This document shows, one piece after another, positions 35,064 to 44,371 of a DNA stretch of 64,000 nucleotides (positions within the stretch are counted from its first letter, which is position 1; each line of letters begins with the position of its first letter). The notes beneath the pieces are model-generated. The model saw only the letters and a list, made by a program, of their open reading frames with translations, made no database searches and was not told where the DNA came from. This DNA is from JAKOWB01 sp038363005 (lineage in GTDB: Bacteria; Pseudomonadota; Alphaproteobacteria; Kiloniellales; JACOMY01): positions 279,265 through 343,264 of the forward strand of contig JBBQBI010000002.1 in the NCBI GenBank assembly GCA_038363005.1, in the 5' to 3' direction. Position numbers and translations under genes: made by a program.

Positions 35064-35702
35064 ATGCAGAGCCGTAGAGCCTTTCTTGCCGTCGCAGTGG
35101 CGGGCAGTGCCCTTTTGGCCAGCGGTGTAGCGCCGCGCCTGGCATTCGCGTCGCTCGAAGACGATGCCAAGAGTTTCCTCTCCACCCTGGGCAACCGGGC
35201 GATCTCCGAGCTCACCGACAAGAGCTTGCAGGAGAGCGACCGGGTGGCGCGCTTCCGCGCGCTGATGCGCGAGGCGATCGATTTCCAGCTGATTTCCCAG
35301 CAGGTGCTCGGCAAGAACTGGCGCACCACCAGCGAGGCGCAGCGCCAGGAGTTCAACTCCGTGCTGCGCGAGACCTTGATCCAGCGCTTCCTGCCGCTGT
35401 TCGACAAGTACGAGGGTGAAACCTTTGACGTGGTCTCCACCCGGACCAGCAGCAAGGATCCCACGGTGGTGGCCGCAACCACCAACGTGAAGGCGCCGAA
35501 CGGCCGCGTCGCCCGGGTCGAGTGGTACATGAAGCAGTTCGACTCCGGCATCAAGATCTACGACTTCTCGGCCGAGGGCGTGCGCCTGACCATCTCTCTG
35601 CAGGACGAGTACAACGCCGTCCTCCGTGCCGCCGATGGCGACATCGCCGTGCTGATTGGCGAGATGAAGAAGAAGCTGCCGGCCGACGCCGTGCTGGACT
35701 GA
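35064..35702 (+). CDS. mlaC: MlaC family periplasmic phospholipid-binding protein
   Basis: A 212-residue protein that carries phospholipid between MlaA and the inner-membrane MCE complex. The signal peptide has a twin-arginine look (SRRAFLAVAVAGSALLASG) ending near 30. The domain includes ISQQVLGKNWRTTSEAQRQEF and ETLIQRFLPLFDKYEGE, typical of MlaC/Ttg2D, and ends IKIYDFSAEGVRLTIS. It follows mlaA by four bases. A GC-rich hairpin lies 43 bases after the stop. Confidence 0.9.
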   Translation: MQSRRAFLAVAVAGSALLASGVAPRLAFASLEDDAKSFLSTLGNRAISELTDKSLQESDRVARFRALMREAIDFQLISQQVLGKNWRTTSEAQRQEFNSVLRETLIQRFLPLFDKYEGETFDVVSTRTSSKDPTVVAATTNVKAPNGRVARVEWYMKQFDSGIKIYDFSAEGVRLTISLQDEYNAVLRAADGDIAVLIGEMKKKLPADAVLD

Positions 35703-35744
35703 GCGGGTCGCGCTTCGGCGCCAATACTCGCGTTACGTTGTTGC

Positions 35745-35779
35745 AACGCCGCCGCTGGCCCCTGTGCCGCGGCGGCGTT
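35745..35779 (+). terminator. Hairpin after mlaC
   Basis: AACGCCGCCGC (35745-35755) pairs with GCGGCGGCGTT (35769-35779) around a 13-base loop, followed by GTCTTG. The T-run is weak, but the position after mlaC and before the convergent transporter gene suits a terminator. Confidence 0.55.
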
Positions 35780-35811
35780 GTCTTGCGTGCCGCTATGCGG
35801 TGCCCGGGCGG

Positions 35812-36483
35812 CTAGGCCGCGGCCCGCAGTTCGCCCAGCGCCCGCCGGATGATCTGCCAGGCCGACGACAGGAACAGCAGCGCCATGCCGCCGGCCACGG
35901 CGACGTCCGGCCAGCCGGTGGCGCTGCCCCAGACGCCGGCGGCGGCCAGGATCACCGCGACGTTGCCGATGGCGTCGTTGCGCGAGCAGAGCCAGGCCGA
36001 GCGCACGTTGGCGTCGCCCTCCTGCCAGCGGACCAGCAGCAGCACGCTGGCCAGGTTGGCGCCCAGCGCCAGGAAGGCCACGCCGCCCATCACCCCGGCC
36101 TGCGGCACGCCCAGGTGAAAGGCGCTCCAGATCGTCGAGCCCAGCACCCAGAGTGCCAACAGCAGCAGGCTGACGCCCTTCAGCAGGGCGGTGCGCGCCC
36201 GCCAGGCCGCCGGCTTGCCGATGACCCAGAGCGATAGGCCGTAGGTCAGGCTGTCGGCCAGGAAGTCCAGGGCGTCGGCCTGCAGCGCGCGCGAACCGGC
36301 CAGCGCGCCGGCTGCCATCTCGACGACGAACAGCGTGGCGTTGAGCGCGATCACCAGCCAGAGCGCGCGGCGGTAGCCGGGGTCCATGCCGGCGAAGGCC
36401 GCGGGATGCTGGTGGCCGCAATGCGCAGCCTCGCTGTCGCTGTGTGCCGCTTGGGCCGGGGCGTCGTGCGGGGCAGGGGACAT
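35812..36483 (-). CDS. Cation diffusion facilitator family metal exporter
   Basis: A 223-residue transporter of the CDF type, which exports zinc, cobalt, cadmium or similar divalent ions. A histidine-containing N-terminus (DSEAAHCGHQHP) precedes six helices; the helix-2 metal motif appears as ALQADALDFLADSLTYG and the helix-5 pair as SRNDAIGNVAV. The C-terminal cytoplasmic domain of full-length CDFs is absent, as in short CzcD/DmeF relatives. ATG 36483 has GGAG eight bases upstream. It is divergent from a MerR gene and controlled by a 19-bp-spacer promoter. Confidence 0.85.
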   Translation of the reverse strand: MSPAPHDAPAQAAHSDSEAAHCGHQHPAAFAGMDPGYRRALWLVIALNATLFVVEMAAGALAGSRALQADALDFLADSLTYGLSLWVIGKPAAWRARTALLKGVSLLLLALWVLGSTIWSAFHLGVPQAGVMGGVAFLALGANLASVLLLVRWQEGDANVRSAWLCSRNDAIGNVAVILAAAGVWGSATGWPDVAVAGGMALLFLSSAWQIIRRALGELRAAA

Positions 36484-36524
36484 GACAGGACTCCACTGGC
36501 GGGGGTTTATCCGCCGTCCCACCT

Positions 36525-36555
36525 TACCTACATGCTCTAGTGACTAGAGCTTCAA
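36525..36555 (-). promoter_or_regulatory. MerR-type promoter of the metal exporter gene
   Basis: On the minus strand TTGAAG (36555-36550), a 19-base spacer and TAGGTA (36530-36525). The spacer contains the perfect repeat GCTCTAGT / ACTAGAGC centred on G36542 (36534-36550). The over-long spacer with a central dyad is the hallmark of promoters twisted open by MerR-family activators. Confidence 0.85.
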
Positions 36556-36568
36556 GAGGTTTTTTGCG

Positions 36569-37036
36569 ATGAACCTGACAATTGGCCAGTTGGCGCGGGA
36601 GAGCGGCGTCAAGGTGCCGACCATCCGCTTCTACGAGCAGATCGGCCTGCTGCCGCCGCCGGCCCGCAGCGAGGGCAACCAGCGGCGCTATGGCAGCGCG
36701 GCGGTGGAGCGCCTGGCCTTCGTGCGCCACGCCCGGCAGCTGGGATTCGACGTCGAGGCGATCCGCGAGCTGCTGCGCCTGGCGGCGCATCCCGAGGCGC
36801 CCTGCCACGACGCCGATGCGCTGGCGGCGCGCCACCTGCAGGAGGTCGAGGCGCGCATCGAGCGCCTGACCCGGCTGCGCGATGAGCTGGCGCGCATGGT
36901 GGCCGCCTGCGAGGGCGGCACGGCGGCCGAGTGCCGCGTGCTGCAGGTGGTCGGTGACCACGGTCTCTGCGCGGTGCATAGCAACGCTTCCCCCTCTCCC
37001 CTTGCGGGAGGGGGTCCGAGCGAAGCGAGGGGGTGA
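36569..37036 (+). CDS. MerR family metal-responsive regulator
   Basis: A 155-residue regulator. The winged helix spans 1-70 (LTIGQLARESGVKVPTIRFY, then EQIGLLPPPAR and QRRYG), followed by a dimer helix. Metal-site residues fit ZntR/CadR-like sensors: PCHDAD near 78, and CEGGTAAECRVLQ plus GDHGLCAVH near the end. It should activate the divergent metal exporter gene. The final ~16 residues (ASPSPLAGGGPSEARG) are encoded by the intergenic repeat at 36988-37135 and are not part of the conserved protein. The metal cannot be assigned with certainty. Confidence 0.88.
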   Translation: MNLTIGQLARESGVKVPTIRFYEQIGLLPPPARSEGNQRRYGSAAVERLAFVRHARQLGFDVEAIRELLRLAAHPEAPCHDADALAARHLQEVEARIERLTRLRDELARMVAACEGGTAAECRVLQVVGDHGLCAVHSNASPSPLAGGGPSEARG

Positions 37037-37135
37037 GGGGGGCGGTGCGGTCGTCGCCAGCCGCATCGACCCCCCTCACCCGGCTCACATCGCTCCGCTC
37101 GCTCGCCACCCTCTCCCGCAAGGAGAGAGGGCAAG
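36988..37135. repeat. Large imperfect inverted repeat (extragenic palindromic element)
   Basis: Left arm about 36988-37050 and right arm about 37061-37135 are reverse complements with few mismatches; the inner stem GGTGAGGGGGG pairs with CCCCCCTCACC around a ten-base loop. Sub-blocks CTCTCCCCTTGCGGGAG and CTCTCCCGCAAGGAGAG also form their own hairpins. It separates the convergent merR and ettA genes and may end both transcripts. Repeats of this look are common between genes in GC-rich proteobacteria. Confidence 0.8.
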
Positions 37136-37141
37136 AACGCG

Positions 37142-38818
<1,677 letters not shown>

Positions 38819-39177
38819 GGGAATGCCTCGTCTTTCGCCGCAGGGATTGGTGGGAAGGCGCGCGATCCTAGCGATCACTGGCGCTGGGTCAAGGGTAGCG
38901 CGGGGCGGGCGCGGCTGCGCGCCGTCCCTGGTGACAGTCGCACATTGCTTCACGGTGGCGGGGCTGCACCGTGGCGCGCCAAAACCTGCGCGGCAGAATC
39001 GATTTTCCCGCGCCGTGAGGGGCGTTTGACGGGCGGCGGAGAACACAAGTAGAACATCCCATCACTTGGTGGAAGAACAGCAGGAGTCCAACGAGGACTG
39101 GTAGGTCCCAAAGGAGACCGGGAACAAAACAAGAATAACTTCCCGCAACCCTTGAAATCTTCTAGATAATTACTGCT
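38819..39177. other. Gene-free leader region before the dcw cluster
   Basis: About 360 bases between the ettA start and the mraZ promoter, with no believable gene. The left part must contain the ettA promoter on the minus strand. The part 39040-39177 is unusually AT-rich for this genome and contains short imperfect dyads (for example AGTCC/GGACT near 39088-39102). I see no riboswitch class that I recognise. Confidence 0.6.
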
Positions 39178-39213
39178 GGTGTCGTTGACACCCATGATCG
39201 ACCATGTTATCCC
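39178..39213 (+). promoter_or_regulatory. Candidate dcw-cluster (mraZ) promoter with overlapping dyad
   Basis: TTGACA at 39185-39190, a 17-base spacer and TATCCC at 39208-39213. The perfect repeat GGTGTC / GACACC around GTT (39178-39192) covers the -35 box, so a protein bound there would control the promoter. Transcription would start near 39220, giving a leader of about 120 bases before mraZ. Confidence 0.6.
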
Positions 39214-39341
39214 ACACATGCCCATATGAAAGACTGCCGTCGTGTTTCCGCCAACTGGCGACACGGGCAGTGCATCGGGGGGCAGGCCCGGGGAGGCCGC
39301 GGGGAACACCTCGCGGGGAGACGGGCAGGGGAAGGGTGGCC

Positions 39342-39821
39342 GTGGCGCTGTTCACGTCGGAGTTCAGCTTCAAGGTTGACCGCAAGGGCCGTGTCTCGGT
39401 CCCGGCGGACTACCGGGCTGCGCTCGCGACGCAGAGCTTCCAGGGCATCGTCGTCATCCCCGCGCTTGGCGAGCAGGCACTCGACGGCTACGGCCACGAC
39501 CGCCTGGAGGCCATGGCCAGGGCGCTCGACGACCCAGGCGTCTACGGCAGCGAGGAAGAACTCCAGGAGGCGCAGCACCTGTTCTCCGAGGCGCGCCGCC
39601 TAACGTTCGACAGCGAGGGCCGTATCCTGCTGCCCGAGGAGTGCCTGGCGCACGCCGGCCTGACCGAGCAGGTGACCTACGCCGGCCTGGGCAATCACTT
39701 CCGCCTCTGGAACCCGGAGGCCTTCAACGCGCACAAGGCGCGCATCCGCCAGCAGGCCGCCGCCAAGGGTGGCGGGTCGCTGCGCCTGCGTCCTCTGCCT
39801 CCCGCCAACCGGGGAGCGTGA
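39342..39821 (+). CDS. mraZ: Division/cell-wall cluster transcriptional repressor MraZ
   Basis: A 159-residue protein with two SpoVT/AbrB-like MraZ repeats: LFTSEFSFKVDRKGRVSVPA (start) and RRLTFDSEGRILLPEECLAH (about 87-106). MraZ binds upstream of its own operon and represses it. It is slightly longer than E. coli MraZ, with a polar tail. Start at GTG 39342 (GGGGAAGGG upstream); a GTG two codons earlier (39336) is also in frame. First gene of the cluster; rsmH follows after six bases. Confidence 0.9.
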   Translation: MALFTSEFSFKVDRKGRVSVPADYRAALATQSFQGIVVIPALGEQALDGYGHDRLEAMARALDDPGVYGSEEELQEAQHLFSEARRLTFDSEGRILLPEECLAHAGLTEQVTYAGLGNHFRLWNPEAFNAHKARIRQQAAAKGGGSLRLRPLPPANRGA

Positions 39822-39827
39822 GGCGCC

Positions 39828-40787
39828 ATGACCGCGACCGAACATGTCCCCGTGCTGCTGGCCGAGGTGCTGGACGCGCTCGCGCCACGTGACGGCGGCC
39901 GCTATCTCGATGGCACCTTCGGGCGCGGCGGCTATGCCCGCGCCCTGCTGGCCGCCGCCGACACCCGTGTGCTGGGCCTCGACCGCGACCCCGCCGCCGT
40001 GGCCGAGGGCCGTCGGCTGGAGGCCGAGCTGCCCAACCGCTTCGTCATGCGGGCCGGTCGCTTCGGCGAGATGGATCGCCTGGCCGCCGAGGCCGACTTC
40101 CTGCCGCTCGACGGCATCGCGCTGGATCTCGGCGTTTCCTCGCCGCAGATCGACGAGGCCGAGCGCGGCTTCTCCTTCCGGCAGGACGGGCCGCTCGACA
40201 TGCGCATGGGCGGCGACGCCGAGGGCACGCCCAGCGCCGCCGACCTGGTGAACCACAGCAGCGAAGAGCGGCTGGCCGACATCATCTTCCACCTGGGCGA
40301 AGAGCGTCGCTCGCGCCAGGTCGCCCGCGCCATCGTTGCCGCGCGTGCCCTGGCGCCGATCCTGCGCACCGGCCAGCTGGCCGAGATCGTGCGCCGCGCG
40401 GTGCCCAAGTCGAAGGACGGCCTGGACCCGGCGACCCGCACCTTCCAGGCCCTGCGCCTCAAGGTGAACGACGAGCTGGGTGAGCTGGAGCGCGGCCTGG
40501 CCGCAGCCGAGCGCCTGCTGGCGCCCGGCGGCCGCCTGGCGGTCGTCGCCTTTCATTCGCTGGAGGATCGCGCGGTCAAGCGCTTCCTGGCCGAGCGCGC
40601 CGTCGATCGTCCGCGCGGCTCACGCCACCTGCCGGACCAGCCGCAGGGCGGCCACGTGCCGAGCTTCCGCCTGCTGTTCAAGGGCGCGGCGAAGCCGGGA
40701 CAGGCCGAGATCCGCCTCAATCCGCGCGCCGCCTCGGGGCGTCTGCGCGCGGCCGAGCGCGTGGCGGCGACGGAGGAGCAGCCATGA
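39828..40787 (+). CDS. rsmH: 16S rRNA (cytosine(1402)-N(4))-methyltransferase
   Basis: A 319-residue SAM-dependent enzyme that methylates N4 of C1402 in 16S rRNA. The SAM loop is DGTFGRGGYARALL, with LDLGVSSPQIDEAERGFSF and the C-terminal VVAFHSLEDRAVKRF, all typical of RsmH (MraW). Length is normal. The start ATG 39828 lies six bases after the mraZ stop, and the stop overlaps ftsL as ATGA. Confidence 0.96.
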   Translation: MTATEHVPVLLAEVLDALAPRDGGRYLDGTFGRGGYARALLAAADTRVLGLDRDPAAVAEGRRLEAELPNRFVMRAGRFGEMDRLAAEADFLPLDGIALDLGVSSPQIDEAERGFSFRQDGPLDMRMGGDAEGTPSAADLVNHSSEERLADIIFHLGEERRSRQVARAIVAARALAPILRTGQLAEIVRRAVPKSKDGLDPATRTFQALRLKVNDELGELERGLAAAERLLAPGGRLAVVAFHSLEDRAVKRFLAERAVDRPRGSRHLPDQPQGGHVPSFRLLFKGAAKPGQAEIRLNPRAASGRLRAAERVAATEEQP

Positions 40788-41146
40788 GCCGCTTGTCCTT
40801 CGTCCTGCTGCTGCTGATCGCCCTGATCGCCGCCATCGGCGTCTTCGTGCTGAAGCACGAGGTACAGAAGCTCGAGTCCGAGCTCGCCAACGTCCATCGC
40901 AGCATCGTCAACGACCAGGAGGCCCTGCACGTCCTCAAGGCCGAATGGTCCCACCTTAACCAGCCGGAGCGCCTCAAGGACCTGGCCTCCCGCTACCTGT
41001 CCCTCGCACCGCTCGCAGCCAGCCAGATCGTGCGGTTCGAGGCGTTACCGTTCAGGGCCGCAGATCCGGCGGTTGGGATACTTCCCGACTCGTCCCAACC
41101 TCTGCCGGGCGGCCCCACTCTGGCCAGCGCAGGAGCAGAGCAATGA
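40784..41146 (+). CDS. ftsL: Cell division protein FtsL
   Basis: A 120-residue bitopic protein: short cytoplasmic start, one membrane helix (about 3-22, LSFVLLLLIALIAAIGVFVL), then a coiled coil (LKHEVQKLESELANVHRSIV) and a Pro-rich tail. FtsL joins FtsB and FtsQ to activate FtsWI. The family is weakly conserved in sequence, so the call rests on size, topology and position between rsmH and ftsI, with ATGA overlaps on both sides. Confidence 0.85.
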   Translation: MSRLSFVLLLLIALIAAIGVFVLKHEVQKLESELANVHRSIVNDQEALHVLKAEWSHLNQPERLKDLASRYLSLAPLAASQIVRFEALPFRAADPAVGILPDSSQPLPGGPTLASAGAEQ

Positions 41147-42903
41147 TCCGACGTTCCGCTCCCTTGTCCCGTCCCTGCCACCCGTGCGGACTGGATCTCC
41201 GGCCAACCCGGGGTCCGGTCATCGAGCTCGAGGGTCGTGCGAAGCACGCCCTGGAGACCGGCCGGACTCGTCTGGTGGCCGCAGGCTTGGGCTTTGCGCT
41301 GGCCTTTTTTATTCTCGCCTGGCGTCTCGTCGATCTGGGCATGGGCGGCACCGCCGCCGAGCCCGGCATCGCCGAGACGACCACGGCGCCGCTGGCGACC
41401 GGGCGGGCCGACATCGTCGACCGCAACGGCGTGGTGCTGGCCACCACGCTGCCGACCGCCTCGCTCTATGCCGACAGCCGCCTGGTGCCGGACCCGGTCG
41501 CGGCGGCCAAGGCGCTGGCCGCCGTGCTGCCCGACAGCAGCGAGGCCCAGCTGGCCGAGCGGCTGGCCAGCGGCAAGGCTTTCATCTGGCTGGAGCGCCA
41601 GCTCAGCCCGCGCGAGCAGTACGATGTCAATCGCCTGGGGATTCCCGGGCTGTCATTCCAGCGCGAGATGACGCGCGTCTATCCGCAGGGCGACCTGACG
41701 GCGCACATCGTCGGCTTCACCAACGTCGACAACCGCGGCCTGGCCGGCATGGAGCAAGCCTTCGACGAGCGGCTGCGCGGCTCGACCGATCCGCTGGCGC
41801 TGTCCATCGACCTGCGGGTGCAGGATCTGGTGGCGGTGGAGGTGGCCAAGGGCATCGCCGACTTCGACGCCATCGGCGGTGTCGGCATGGTGCTCGACCT
41901 GCAGACTGGCGAGTTGCTGGCCAGCGTGTCGCTGCCGACCTACGACCCGCTGAAGCCGGCGGCGGCGAGCGACGAGGCGCGCTTCAACCGCGCCACGCTC
42001 GGCTCCTACGAGATGGGCTCGACCTTCAAGATCTTCACCACCGCCATGGCGCTGGAGGAGCACGTCGTCAACCTGACCAGCGGCTATGACGCGACGCACC
42101 CGATCAAGGTCGGCCGCTTCACCATCGAGGACTTCAAGGGCAAGCACCGCTGGCTCTCGGTGCCCGAGATCATCATCTATTCCTCCAACATCGGCGCGGC
42201 GCAGATGGGCCGCGACGTCGGCACCGAGCGGCAACAGCGCTACCTCACGGCGCTCGGCCTGACCCACAAGGCCGACATTGAGCTGCTGGAGAACGCCGCG
42301 CCGCAGGTGCCTTCGCCCTGGCGCGATATCAACACCTTGACGATCTCCTTCGGTCACGGAATCGCCGTCTCGCCCTTGCAGATGATTACCGCGGTCGGGG
42401 CCACCATCAACGGCGGCATCTTCCGCGCCTCGACCCTGCTGAAGAACGAGAACGGGACTCCTGGCGTGCGCATCCTGTCGGAAGACACCTCGGCCGATAT
42501 CCGCTGGCTGCTGCGGCTCAACGCGCTGGTCGGCTCGGGCAAGCGCGCCGACGTGGCCGGCTACCTGGTCGGCGGCAAGACCGGCACGGCGGAGAAGCTG
42601 ACCAAGGGCCACTATGCCAAGGACAAGCGCGTCGCCTCCTTCGTCGGCGCCTTCCCGATGGACAACCCGCGCTACCTGGTGCTGGTGATGATCGACGAAC
42701 CCAAGCCGCAGGCGGAAACCGGCGCCTGGGCCACGGGCTCGGTGGTCGCCGCGCCGGTGACCGGGCGCATCATTGCCCGCCTCGGCCCGCTGCTGGGCAT
42801 CGCCCCCATCGCCCCGGAAATCGCCAGCGAAAGCGACGAGGCGCTGATCCCCGTGGTGGCCAAGGCGAAGTGGGGCGGGGGGCGCACGCTTGCGTCTAAC
42901 TGA
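41143..42903 (+). CDS. ftsI: Peptidoglycan transpeptidase FtsI (PBP3)
   Basis: A 586-residue class B penicillin-binding protein that crosslinks septal peptidoglycan. One membrane helix at about 43-65, a pedestal domain, and a transpeptidase domain with the active serine S293 in GSTFK, the SSN triad at 347-349 and KTGT at 479-482. The GRADIVDRNGVVLA start of the pedestal is typical. A 42-residue basic cytoplasmic tail precedes the helix. The stop overlaps the murE start by 14 bases. Confidence 0.95.
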   Translation: MIRRSAPLSRPCHPCGLDLRPTRGPVIELEGRAKHALETGRTRLVAAGLGFALAFFILAWRLVDLGMGGTAAEPGIAETTTAPLATGRADIVDRNGVVLATTLPTASLYADSRLVPDPVAAAKALAAVLPDSSEAQLAERLASGKAFIWLERQLSPREQYDVNRLGIPGLSFQREMTRVYPQGDLTAHIVGFTNVDNRGLAGMEQAFDERLRGSTDPLALSIDLRVQDLVAVEVAKGIADFDAIGGVGMVLDLQTGELLASVSLPTYDPLKPAAASDEARFNRATLGSYEMGSTFKIFTTAMALEEHVVNLTSGYDATHPIKVGRFTIEDFKGKHRWLSVPEIIIYSSNIGAAQMGRDVGTERQQRYLTALGLTHKADIELLENAAPQVPSPWRDINTLTISFGHGIAVSPLQMITAVGATINGGIFRASTLLKNENGTPGVRILSEDTSADIRWLLRLNALVGSGKRADVAGYLVGGKTGTAEKLTKGHYAKDKRVASFVGAFPMDNPRYLVLVMIDEPKPQAETGAWATGSVVAAPVTGRIIARLGPLLGIAPIAPEIASESDEALIPVVAKAKWGGGRTLASN

Positions 42904-44371
42904 CTTGCTCGCCCGCACCGCCTCACCCCTCACTGCCGAGCCGCTTCCCGACCTCGAGATCGAGGGCCTGACCGCTGACAGCCGCGCGGTGCGTCCGGGC
43001 TTCCTGTTCGCCGCCCTGCCGGGGACCAAGGTCGATGGCCGCGACTTCATCGACCAGGCGGTGACGCAGGGCGCCGTCGCCGTGCTGGCGCCGGCCGGAA
43101 CCAAACTCAAGCGCCAGCATCGCGCGGTGCGCCTAATCGCCGACGAGAATCCGCGCCGCCGCCTGGCGCTGCTGGCCGCCGCCTTCTTCGGCCGCCAACC
43201 GCGCCATGTCGCCGCCGTCACCGGCACCAGCGGCAAGACCTCGGTGGCGCACTTCACCCGCCTGCTGTGGGAACTGACCGGGCAGCAGGCCGCCAGCCTT
43301 GGTACCCTGGGGCTGGTGCCGCCCGACGCCCTGGTGTTCCAACCGCCGTCGCTGACCACGCCCGACCCGGTGGCGCTGATGCGCAGCCTGGGCGGACTGG
43401 CCGCCGCCGGCTACGAGCACCTGGTCATCGAGGCCTCGTCGCATGGCCTTGACCAGTTCCGCCTCGACGGCATCCGGCCGCAGGCCGCCGCCTTCACCAA
43501 CCTGTCGCACGAGCACCTCGACTACCACGCCGACATGGCGGCCTATTTCGCCGCCAAGCGCCGGCTCTTCGCCGAGCTGCTGGTCGAGGGTGGCACCGCG
43601 GTGCTGAACCTCGACGCGCCGGAGAGTGCCGAGCTGCTGACCCTGGCCAAGACGCGCCGGCTGAAACTGATCACTTACGGCACGGCCGAAGGCGCCGACC
43701 TGCGCCTGCTGGAACGCCGCCCGACCGCCAGCGGGCAGGACCTGCACCTGTCGGTGCTGGGCGCCCGCCAGGGCGTCGCCCTGCCGCTGATCGGCGACTT
43801 CCAGGCGATGAACGTGCTGGCGGCGCTGGGCCTGGCGCTGGCCACCGGCGGCGGGCTGCCGCAGCTCATGCTGGCACTGCCGCGGCTGGCCGTGGTGCCG
43901 GGTCGCCTGGAAGCGGTCGGCGCGACGCCGGGCGGCGGCCAGGTCTATGTCGACTACGCGCACAAGCCGGCGGCGCTGGAGGCGGTGCTGCGCACCATCC
44001 GCCCGCATGTCACCGGCAAGCTCTGGGTGGTGTTCGGCTGCGGCGGCGATCGCGATCGTGCCAAGCGGCCGCTCATGGGCGCGATCGCCGCCCGCCTGGC
44101 CGACCAGTCCATCGTCACCGACGACAATCCGCGCGGCGAGGACCCGGCGGCGATCCGCCAGGCCATCCTGGCGGCGGCGCCGCAGGCGCTGGAGATCGGC
44201 GACCGCCGCGCCGCCATCGCCGCCGCGCTGCTTGGGCTTGGCCCTGGCGACAGCCTGGTGATCGCCGGCAAGGGCCACGAGAGTGGCCAGATCGTCGGCG
44301 CCGTGACGCATCCCTTCGACGACCGCGTGGTGGCGAGCGAGCTGCTGGCACAGATGGGGGGCAGCGCATGA
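42890..44371 (+). CDS. murE: UDP-MurNAc-L-Ala-D-Glu:meso-diaminopimelate ligase
   Basis: A 493-residue Mur ligase that adds the third stem residue. ATP loop TGTSGKT at 111-117, then LVIEASSHGLDQFRL, FTNLSHEHLDYHADM, and DNPR at 412-415, the signature for meso-diaminopimelate rather than lysine. The start is a TTG at 42890 within the end of ftsI, after a G-rich site; MRLTDLLA is a normal MurE beginning. The stop overlaps murF as ATGA. Confidence 0.94.
   Translation: MRLTDLLARTASPLTAEPLPDLEIEGLTADSRAVRPGFLFAALPGTKVDGRDFIDQAVTQGAVAVLAPAGTKLKRQHRAVRLIADENPRRRLALLAAAFFGRQPRHVAAVTGTSGKTSVAHFTRLLWELTGQQAASLGTLGLVPPDALVFQPPSLTTPDPVALMRSLGGLAAAGYEHLVIEASSHGLDQFRLDGIRPQAAAFTNLSHEHLDYHADMAAYFAAKRRLFAELLVEGGTAVLNLDAPESAELLTLAKTRRLKLITYGTAEGADLRLLERRPTASGQDLHLSVLGARQGVALPLIGDFQAMNVLAALGLALATGGGLPQLMLALPRLAVVPGRLEAVGATPGGGQVYVDYAHKPAALEAVLRTIRPHVTGKLWVVFGCGGDRDRAKRPLMGAIAARLADQSIVTDDNPRGEDPAAIRQAILAAAPQALEIGDRRAAIAAALLGLGPGDSLVIAGKGHESGQIVGAVTHPFDDRVVASELLAQMGGSA

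Noticed and set aside
35764..36237. Plus-strand frames opposite the cation diffusion facilitator gene
   Set aside because: Antisense shadows; the minus strand carries the helices, the start with a ribosome binding site and a matching promoter.
39040..39341. MraZ-type TGGG direct repeats upstream of mraZ
   Set aside because: Single TGGG/CCCA words occur, but not the regular triple spacing known from characterised sites.
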